Part shown: positions 56,930 to 64,000 of the stretch, piece by piece | Layout: every line of letters begins with the position of its first letter | How positions within the stretch are numbered: the stretch's first letter is position 1 | Source of the DNA: Metellina segmentata | Taxonomy: Eukaryota; Arthropoda; Arachnida; Araneae; Tetragnathidae | Assembly: GCA_947359465.1 (NCBI GenBank) | Contig: OX375878.1 | Coordinates: 90,742,377 to 90,806,376 of the forward strand | Length of the DNA stretch: 64,000 nt | Reading direction: 5' to 3' | Program-made: the position numbers and the translations under genes | Notes under the pieces: model-generated | Database searches by the model: none | Told to the model about the DNA's origin: nothing | Seen by the model: the letters and a program-made list of their open reading frames with translations, nothing else

Positions 56930-57300
56930 GATTGGAGTGAGATGGCAGTTTAAGCCCAAACAACGTCTCTTTGTACCCATTTAATTGAATTCGAGTAGAA
57001 AATCAGAAATAAGAATGTTCGTTACAACAGGGAAGCCAGGCATTAATTCCCGATATTCTTAGGATCGAGATCACAACTGCTAACATAATTAGAGGTGCAT
57101 TCTTTGATCCGTGATTCAATTTGAGGTTCTCCGATCTCTTGTGCCCTTTCCAATTAATTTCCAAATGCCCTATGGGGGTGCAATGGATAATATTTGCTCC
57201 TGTTTTGAATGAAAGACCGGTTTCTTTGCAGAGATTCGCTGAAGCGTAGTGTTCGAGAAAGTTTTTCTGTTGGTGTTGCATTTTGGAAACTGTATATTTG
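56930..57300. other. Unique, less AT-rich block; possible regulatory sequence
   Basis: Contains several ATTA-type cores (GGCATTAATTCCCG near 57038, ACATAATTAGAGG near 57082, TTCCAATTAATTTCC near 57149) and CTTTGATCCG near 57103, similar to a TCF site. A 92-codon minus-strand frame lies here without known similarity. Confidence 0.28.
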
Positions 57301-57421
57301 AATTTGTATGAACTTCAGAATGATCTACATGCGCATGCTAACCCAGTATAATACAATGGATTTAATACTGCATTTTAAACCAGTCGTTTCATCAATTGTC
57401 CACACGTCAATGTCTGTTCAG

Positions 57422-57550
57422 GGGTCCTCGTCATCTGTCTGTGGTTCAAAATTACGTGTTGGTGTCCTCTGTTTTTTCCCTTTGAAATTAATTCTGGACC
57501 GTCGTCAATAGCCCAATGTGTTGCTCCAGTGCGACTTTAATTAACTATCT
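57422..57550 (+). repeat. SINE copy, 3' part
   Basis: CCTCGTCATCTGTCTGTGGT, CAAAATTACGTG, TTCTGGACCGTCGTCAATAG and GTGTTGCTCCAGTGCGAC followed by TTTAATTAACTATC. It is 5'-truncated and close to the family consensus. Confidence 0.75.
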
Positions 57551-58319
57551 GCCATCTGATATTGGGTAAGTCTATCGTGGAATTGAAAAATACAAATTTG
57601 AACTAAAATATCTAAAATTTTGCAAAAGCTTCATGGATTAAGCAATCTTTAGCACATAAAATTCAATATTTGGAATCACGGTGATTTTCTCATTTGTACT
57701 TAGACATGTGAAAAAAAATTCAAGAATCATATAAGATAATTTCATGTAAATCAATTAATACAGATGTGCTGAGAATGTTTAGCAATCAGGAGAATGCCAA
57801 AAAAATCAGAATCGGAGAAAAGCGCGTTATTATTGTAGACTAACTATATTTCTATACTGCCTTGATGTTATATAAATAATACCCTAAAACATAGTAATTG
57901 AAAACTCATTTTCTATCCATAGAAATTGTATTAGTAATTTTTAACGCTATAATTAGAAAATTGAGTTTGGGGACTTTAAAAGTATTCTTGTCTTTTTAAA
58001 AACAATCATTTTGAAACCAATCCTCCATTAACAACTTATAGAGGGATGATTAAATTTGCAGATTTAAAGGGGGATTTGGATATGAAGTGCTTGAGAGCCA
58101 CTAAAGTTAGGCAAATGCACACATACTGACTTAATTCAAGTACTCGTGTTGCATATTCGAACAAATTTGCACAAAAAGTATAACAAATATGGCTATGCAA
58201 GAAAATCAGCTTTTTCACATTAAGCATAGCAATTTGTAAAATAACGCTACGTTTTTTTTGTTTTTCATTTTTTTTTAAATATTTATATTTTGCGTACGAC
58301 TATCCTACAGTAATACTAG
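57551..58319. other. AT-rich stretch, nothing recognised
   Basis: No gene, repeat or element identified. Confidence 0.4.
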
Positions 58320-58600
58320 GTACCAGTAAGTGGTTTGTGAACCAGATGAAACAATCCGGAAAGGTGTATTTCGTTTGTGGACCCGGTAAACCTATTAGGA
58401 CTTTATCGTGTCGTCTAGTAAGGTAAATCTATCCGGTGGGTCATGTTTAGTCTGCTGGCCTGATATATTTATTCGGAGGTTCGTTTCTGGTCTGCAGGCA
58501 ACTTAAACCTATTCCGAGGGCCGTATCTGGTCCGCAAGCAGGGTATTATCCGGAGGAACATATCTGATCAGCGTGACAAGTAAACCTCAACAACTGACCT
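58320..58600. repeat. Degenerate short tandem array, left part
   Basis: About seven degenerate units of roughly 35-40 bp around TATCCGGAGGGCCGTATCTG and GGTCTGCAGGCAGG.AAACC. The same unit continues at 59820-60415. The two parts were probably one array before the intervening segment was inserted. Confidence 0.7.
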
Positions 58601-59062
58601 TGTTTAATGGAACTTGGCACCTAAAATCGGCCAAAATATCGATTTTGGGATTTTAAATCCAAATTATTATACTCCATGTACTAAAGAATGTTTGAGCACA
58701 GTTTCAAAAATTTACGAGAATTATAATATAGCTATATTTTTCGGTTTTACTAAGCTCAACTACAATATTTGTAGATTTGCCTCATTTTTACCTCTCACTT
58801 GTTCAAGAATTCGCCAATCTCTTTGCAGTGTAGAGTTATATTCCAAGACTTTAAGTAAATACTTAATAAATTAACTAAAGAATGTATTTAACTTTGCGTT
58901 TATTCTTTTAATTTGTTTATTTTGAATTATTATTTTGCTCTTTATTAAAATATATTCCATTCATACCAGACAGTCTTTCTCGAGACTAAGTATTTGATAG
59001 TTTCCACTATTTTTGATAGTTTTTAACCTGTTTAAAGCATTTACTTGCTATTATCTTTAGAA
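58601..59062. other. AT-rich leader of the inserted segment
   Basis: Non-repeat sequence between the left array and the transposase remnant, probably the 5' non-coding part of the inserted element. No terminal inverted repeat could be defined. Confidence 0.3.
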
Positions 59063-59815
59063 ATGCCTAGTGTCAAGAAGAAATCGACGCATGTTGCACG
59101 TATGAGCGGTGAACGTTGGTGTCATGAATTTGATATCCAGCGTCAACCAGAGTTGACAGCTGCCGATCAGCTGATCGAGTCAACACCAAATCAAAGGTTG
59201 CAAACACTAATGACTGCTTCATCTGATTCAGTGGAAGGTAATCAAGCTTCTAATGTTTTCATTGAGAATGTCTCATGTCTTCCAACACATTGGCAAAGGA
59301 TACAATGCTATCGAAACTCATTGTTTGGTTGATGGATATTTGTTTCCCTATACTTTCTTCCATGAGATCATGCACTGATGCTTTTGATAAAGCGTACCAA
59401 GCAAGTTTGTCCAAACTTCAAAAAACAGCGCATGAAAAAATCGAACACTCTTATGCAGAAGTAGGAATACCCCTGCTAAAGTTATGGACATTGATGTTTC
59501 TTTTGACTCTACTTCGCTTATTCGAGGTCATACTTCCCTTCTGCGTTATCGATATAATGACTGACGACGCCATTGATATTAAAGTGCTGTCGAAAGTATG
59601 TCGATTCTGCTACAACGAGAGGAAAGATCTTGGGTCAACCACACCAGAGTATAAAACATAGTATGAAGGACATCAAGACAGCTGCACTGCCAACCACAAC
59701 GGCTCATCAAACTCGAATGGAGCTCCAAGTTGCATCTATGTTGTGGAAGTGTTTCGAAAATCTTGGATTTCGGTACACAACGCTTTTGTGTGATGGAGAA
59801 TTTCTGTTCTGAAAA
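59063..59815 (+). pseudogene. Mutator-like transposase pseudogene
   Basis: Shifting plus-strand frames read as the N-terminal half of a Mutator-like transposase of the type abundant in arachnids. A basic start MPSVKKKS is followed by an alpha-helical segment and then DIDVSFDST..RGHTS (a D of the catalytic set). After a frame change come DIKVLSKVCRFC, EYKT and a TAG at 59659, then QDSC-like and NGSSN segments, and finally GFRYTTLLCDGE, where intact relatives continue past a DGD motif. At least four frame changes and two stops are present and the C-terminal half is missing. The identification is from remembered family motifs. Confidence 0.68.
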
Positions 59816-59819
59816 TCGT

Positions 59820-60415
59820 ACCTGGTTGGTGAGTGAGGTACTTATATCTGGATGGCCCTATTTAATCTGCAAGGCTCAAACCTATTATGAGAGTCTTATA
59901 TGTTCAGACAGACAGGTACTTCTATCCGGAGGGTTGTTTCTGGTCAGTAGACCAACTAACATTATTCTGAGAGCCATATTTTGTCGCTAAGCAGATTATA
60001 CTTATCCGTAAGACTGTATCTAATATGTGAGACGTGCGGATCTAGACCACTTCGGAGGACTCTATGTATTCTGTAGGCCAATTTTAAAACTATTATGGGG
60101 CCGTATCTGGTGAACAGAATATACGTATCAGGAGGGCCGTTTACATTCTCTGGCGTTAGAAACCTCTCTGGAAGAACCGTTTCAATCTGCTATCCACCTG
60201 TACATGAGGGCAAGATCTGTTCACCAAGCAGGGTATACATACCTAGAGCCACATCTGATTCGTGGGCTGAGTAAACTTGTCTGCAGGAGCATGTACAGTC
60301 TGTGAGCTAGGTAAACCTATCCAGAAAGCCATATATAGTTGGAGGTGCACTTTTGGTTTATGGGTCTGATTTACCTATCCGGAAAACTGGATCTGGCCAA
60401 CAGCCTGATAAACAT
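59820..60415. repeat. Degenerate short tandem array, right part
   Basis: Roughly fifteen degenerate units of 35-40 bp with CTTATATCTGGATGGCC, CTATCCGGAGGGTTGTTTCT, GGGGCCGTATCTGG and AAACCTATCCAGAAAGCC. They match 58320-58600. Confidence 0.7.
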
Positions 60416-60429
60416 TCACTACAACTTTT

Positions 60430-61029
60430 AATTCGCACACTGGGTTTTGTGGTCCACCAATCCCCCAACCTGGACAAACCAAAAAGCAGCACCGCCATTT
60501 ATAATTGCGATGTATAAACGACAAGGAAAACCAAACCACAGCAGCCTGGAACTAATCACTTCCCAGCCTAGAAAAATCCAAGCTTCCCAGTTCCCTTTTC
60601 CAAGCCCTACTCCAGCAAGGCTTTCTACGCATCGCCCATTGACGTGGTGTGAACTTATCTCCCCACCATCAGAACAACACGATAGAGGAAAAAGAGTACG
60701 CAGCAAACCCTAAGTGGCAAAAGCGACTGCTCCGTCTTTATGCCATGAATACAGGTAAGACGCTTCTAAAATATTCAACAGCAGCAATTACCTTTAGTGC
60801 TCGGGCTATCTTGAAAGGATTTTTTCCTTTCTCCGCGGGAGAGATTTTTTCCCCTTTATCATTTCTTTTCCGTCCCTTGCTGTTGCTCCCATAATCTCGT
60901 CCGTCGTTCCCGCAGCACGGGATGGATAGATTAAATAATAGATAATCCGAAGATGCTTGCGGTCCCTCAATGTCAATAATTGAGCACCTACAAAATGTAA
61001 GACCGCCGATATTATATCTAATTATTCTC
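60430..61029. other. Unique, GC-richer block; possible regulatory sequence
   Basis: Non-repetitive, with CATTTATAATTGCGATG near 60496, ATGTATAAACGAC near 60509 and CAAACCACAGCAG near 60532 (RUNX-like). Frames of 88-92 codons overlap on both strands (60428-60713) without known similarity. A GTAAG at 60755 follows ATGAATACAG. A candidate enhancer, or less likely an exon. Confidence 0.28.
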
Positions 61030-61236
61030 CTATTTATGTCTTCGTCTCACACTACCGAAGACCGGGATTTGCAGTGAGGGAAGGGGAAGATGTACAGTTA
61101 TGGGAGAGGTTTGAGAAAATTTTAATGTCAAATGCTCGACGGTTGGGTTTGATTTTATGTGTTCAAAGAAGGTCCTTCTACAGTTCTTTAATTATTTGGG
61201 TTCAACAATTTTTCTATTGAAGTTTTTTGTATTATT

Positions 61237-61386
61237 ACGGTTTTGGTGTCGTCATCTGATCGTGGACCAAAATTACGTGGTTTTGTCCTCGGATCTTTTC
61301 CTTTGGGATGGGTCCTGGACCGTCAGCAATAGTACGTAGTGTTTCTTCAGTGCGCGACGTTAATTTAACAACTATCTACCTACCAG
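61237..61386 (+). repeat. SINE copy, internally deleted
   Basis: GGTGTCG is joined directly to GTCATCTGATCGTGGACC, so the tRNA-like head is largely missing. It continues through TCGGATCTTTTCCTTTGGG, GACCGTCAGCAATAG and TTCTTCAGTGCGCGACGTT. Confidence 0.65.
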
Positions 61387-61570
61387 TTTTGGTGTCGTCG
61401 TGAATCACTGGGTTTGTACACAGCGATGGCATGCGAGTTGTATGCAGCGAAAGTTCAATTCTTGAGTTCAGTCACGTTGGCGTGGTGTGGAAGTTTTGAG
61501 TGTAGGGTGCCAGCTCATTTTTTGACCTCATCATCTGACCGTGGGTCAAAATAATTAGGTGTTGTCCGAA
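61387..61570 (+). repeat. SINE copy, 5' part
   Basis: Head with AAGTTCAATTC (B-box-like, near 61451), then GTTGGCGTGGTGTGGAAG, GGTGCCAGCTCA, CATCATCTGACCGTGGG and AGGTGTTGTCC. The 3' half is missing, cut at the junction with the duplicated flank. Confidence 0.65.
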
Positions 61571-61765
61571 CACCAAAGAACGGGTTTTGCGAAGAAAAGA
61601 GAGGGGTTAATGTACAGTTATGGAGGAGGTTTGAGAAATTTTTATTTCAAACGCTCGGGGTGGCGTTTGAGTTTATGTATTAGAAGAATGTCACTGTGGT
61701 ACTTTAATTATTTGGTTTCAGAATTGTTCCTATTGGTTTCTCTTTGTCTTCTTTATCTCAGTAAT

Positions 61766-62022
61766 GGTGTCGCCATGGTACAGTGGATTAACCAAAGCTG
61801 TAAGCATCCTAGGTTCAATTCCTGGTTGTCTGTACACGTTGGTGTGGTGCGGAAGTTTGAAGAGGTGCAGTGTCAGCTCATTTGTTGACCCCGTCATCTG
61901 GCAGTGGTTAAAAATTGTAAAGTATTGACCTCAAACCTTCCCCGTTGGGATCGATCCCCGATCGTCACCAATAACGGGTTGTGTTGCTCCTGTGCAAAGT
62001 AAATTGAGCCACCTACATATTT
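61766..62022 (+). repeat. Full-length tRNA-derived SINE
   Basis: The best copy in the window. The head has a canonical A box TGGTACAGTGG (61776-61786) and B box GGTTCAATTCC (61812-61822), 25 nt apart, as in a pol III promoter of tRNA origin. The body follows (TTGGTGTGGTGCGGAAG, GTGTCAGCTCATTTG, CATCTGGCAGTGG, GGGATCGATCCCCGATCGTC) and the 3' end is GGTTGTGTTGCTCC...GAGCCACC. At about 257 bp it gives the family's normal length. It is not a tRNA gene, because the acceptor stem does not close. Confidence 0.85.
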
Positions 62023-62508
62023 ACCTGTTGGTTTGTTTCTCTGAGTGTATTTTTTTTATTCTGTACCAGTACAGCTGTCCTTGTGTGCATATGTAAATCT
62101 ATTTGGCAATGTTTTGCGCAATGTGGTCAAAAATGGCTAGCGCACAATAAAACCCAACGTTTAACCAACAATATTCCAACTGAAATATATGTTGTACAAC
62201 AAAACTAAGCCTTTCTGAATTCGATAATACATGTGTGTATTTAATCTACATTAACATGTCAAAGGTAACTTTCAATTTTTAGATATCAGAGCAGCTTGTG
62301 ATAATCTGAGCCATAGTTCCATCTCACACCATAGTTGTGATTATACAAACATACTTGCACACACACAATGTTAAACATTTATAACTTTGCTTACCATTTC
62401 GTAGTTAGGAACATGTAAGGAACTATAAAATATCCCATTAGCTATCATCTCTAAAATTCACAGAATGTTACAGGCAGTTTACACGATACTAAACTGTACT
62501 GTAGTTAG
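62023..62508. other. No gene or element recognised
   Basis: Unique AT-rich sequence. Confidence 0.4.
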
Positions 62509-62675
62509 TATGAAAGTTTCAGAACAGTTAAGATGAAAGTTTTAGAACAGTTACGATGAAAGTTTTAAAACAGTTAGGATGTAAGTTTTAGAACAGTTAG
62601 GATGAAATTTTTCGAACAGTAAGGTGAAAGTTTCAGAACATTTAAGATGAAAGTTTTAGAACAGTTAGGATGAAA
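62509..62675. repeat. 23-bp minisatellite, about 7 copies
   Basis: Tandem copies of AGTTAGGATGAAAGTTTTAG plus AAC, with scattered substitutions. Confidence 0.9.
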
Positions 62676-63241
62676 AATGTATGGCCCTGTTTCTTGTAAG
62701 AAACAGAAAACTAGTGGAAATTTATTTTTGTACACTTTTTAACCCCATATGTCGAAATGCTAGTATTCGAATCAGAAACAGTTGGAATTCGAAAGCATCA
62801 ATGGTGTGTGAATAAAAGCTTCAGAAACATTCTTAATTTCGAAAATTAAAATTATTTTAATATTCATATTTCTTTTATTGATATATTTTTAAAAGTTAAT
62901 GGAAAATATCTTGATTTTTTGATAACACATGGGTGCTTTCTCTTTTTATTACCATCAGGTATCCCCCCAAAAAAATTATCATCTGAACTATGTGGTCCCT
63001 GATAAATTGCTTGTTTTTAAAGTTGACACGATTGATCATATTATCTTTTTGAAAAGAATGTATAATGTGTGTGTGGTTCATTTAAATAAGAAACGTTTTC
63101 GTAAAACAACAAGAAATGCAAGCGTTATGTTAAATATCTCACTCCAAAGAATCTGAGTTGTTATTTCTATTTAGAGAGAGCAGATAATTCACAACAGAGA
63201 GTATCAATTTTTCCCAAATTATAAATATTAAACACTTGTTT
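62676..63241. other. No gene or element recognised
   Basis: AT-rich sequence with frames of 61-75 codons on both strands over the same bases. Nothing is supported. Confidence 0.35.
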
Positions 63242-63303
63242 AGAATATAAAATGATTGTAGGTGTAGGCAAATTGGAGCTCACCTACAATCATTTTATAT
63301 TCT
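63242..63303. repeat. Perfect hairpin, 23-bp arms and 16-nt loop
   Basis: Positions 63242-63264 are the exact reverse complement of 63281-63303, with a loop TAGGCAAATTGGAGCT. A related but unpaired copy of the left arm lies at about 63369-63392. Size and loop would fit a small-RNA precursor, but perfect pairing fits a recent inverted duplication equally well. Confidence 0.8.
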
Positions 63304-63811
63304 GAAGAGTGGAGACTTCACAACAATATCTCTTTATTTCGAAAGTGAAAATATTAAGCAATTGCATAGAATATAAAAGGATTGTAACTGTAGGCTCCAA
63401 TTGAAATTTAAATGCTAAATAAAGGAGTATCCTAAGCATTGAATAATCGTAAATATATTAAATATACGAAAAGGGTGGTTCTGATTTAAAAGTATAATAT
63501 TCAACTAGTTACCACCGTCCCAGTCTAAGCCATTCGGTGTATCGCCACGTAATAAAAGTATCATATTGCGTATTCAAGATAAAAGGTATATATTTTCTAA
63601 CATTATAGTATAGTGGAATGTACTAAAATTACTGTAAGATAATGTGCTTGCAATTGGCAAAAACTGGACTTATTTTGTGAAGTAGATACTTATTTGTAAG
63701 ATGCACTTATCATATGTAGTTAAAATCGAAGATTATTTAAATATCATCAAATAAATAGATTAATCCCGAATATTTTAATAAGAAATTATTTCATATTTCC
63801 GTCGTGTACAA
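63304..63811. other. AT-rich stretch
   Basis: Contains the second, unpaired copy of the hairpin arm (about 63369-63392). No gene is recognised. Confidence 0.35.
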
Positions 63812-64000
63812 AAGGGGCAGGCGTACGTTGAATCTGTCGTGGCCTCAAATGTCCTCGAATGGCGGTGTGTGGAAGTTTGGAAAATGGGGTGCCAGCTCAG
63901 ATACTGCTTCATCATCTCAACGTGGTTCAAAATTACGTGGTGTTGTCTTCAAACCTTTCACTTTGCTATTATCCCGTACCGTCGTAAATCACCCGCTGTG
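63812..64000 (+). repeat. SINE copy running off the window
   Basis: AATCTGTCGTGGCCTCAAAT, GTGTGGAAGTTTGGA, GGGGTGCCAGCTCA, GTGGTTCAAAATTACGTGG and CCGTACCGTCGTAAATCACC follow the family order. The 3' end lies beyond 64000. Confidence 0.75.

Larger units (their letters stand above)
61030..61760. repeat. Tandem duplication interrupted by SINEs
   Basis: 61050-61236 and 61562-61750 are similar (ATGTACAGTTATGG, GAGGTTTGAGAAA.TTT, ACGCTCG.GG.TTG.GTTT, CTTTAATTATTTGG.TTCA). Two SINE copies separate them, so the duplication unit included or acquired SINEs. Confidence 0.7.

Noticed and set aside
61766..61840. tRNA gene with canonical A and B boxes
   Set aside because: No closing acceptor stem, and the sequence continues into the shared SINE body; it is a SINE head.

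Overview
The window looks like gene-poor eukaryotic DNA from an arthropod, most plausibly an arachnid. That assignment is an inference. It rests on high AT content, long AT microsatellites, many tRNA-derived SINE fragments, and decayed Mutator-like, Tc1/mariner and piggyBac transposases of the kind that fill arachnid genomes. I found no host protein-coding gene, rRNA or tRNA gene that I can support. The window is best read as intergenic or deep intronic sequence built from nested mobile elements and tandem repeats, separated by short, less AT-rich unique blocks that could be regulatory.

The one clearly functional-looking unit is a complete Ty3/gypsy LTR retrotransposon at 12583-19752. It has two 468-bp LTRs that differ at one base I can see, a GCGTT target-site duplication, a tRNA-His primer-binding site, an intact gag (394 aa) and an intact pol (1298 aa: protease, reverse transcriptase, RNase H, integrase). 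Pol lies in the -1 frame relative to gag. The 43-nt overlap contains a T TTA AAC slippery heptamer in exactly the right phase, and a possible H-type pseudoknot starts 6 nt downstream. There is no env.

Region by region. 1-9.6 kb: SINE copies, a two-monomer tandem array (1990-2872), a 24-bp minisatellite (3830-4053) and a 752-bp hAT-type MITE nested in a SINE tail (8798-9549). 11.1-12 kb: possible Helitron-like repeats. 12.1-22.4 kb: a 313-bp satellite array split by the LTR element exactly at a monomer junction. 22.4-28 kb: a duplicated segment whose copies are separately interrupted by a Harbinger-like element and by a stretch holding a SINE and a piggyBac remnant. 28.2-31.8 kb: tandem arrays and a SINE with a 13-bp target duplication. 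33.4 kb: a PIF/Harbinger MITE. 38.6-39.5 kb: minisatellites and a Tc1/mariner pseudogene. 41.3-43.4 kb: AT microsatellites and a 165-bp satellite. 46.1-46.8 kb: an array built on the palindrome GACGAGATATCTCGTC, relatives of which are scattered through the window. 51.6-53.3 kb: a tandem duplication in which one copy carries a 911-bp DNA element. 55.7-56.1 kb: a second Tc1-like remnant. 58.3-60.4 kb: a degenerate short tandem array split by a Mutator-like transposase pseudogene. 61-64 kb: more SINEs, a 23-bp minisatellite and a perfect 23-bp hairpin.

Several elements can be ordered in time because one sits inside another or because an empty paralogous site is also present. The LTR element is the youngest insertion visible. 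The piggyBac, Tc1 and Mutator copies are dead. Repeat edges marked with round numbers are approximate because they were read by eye.
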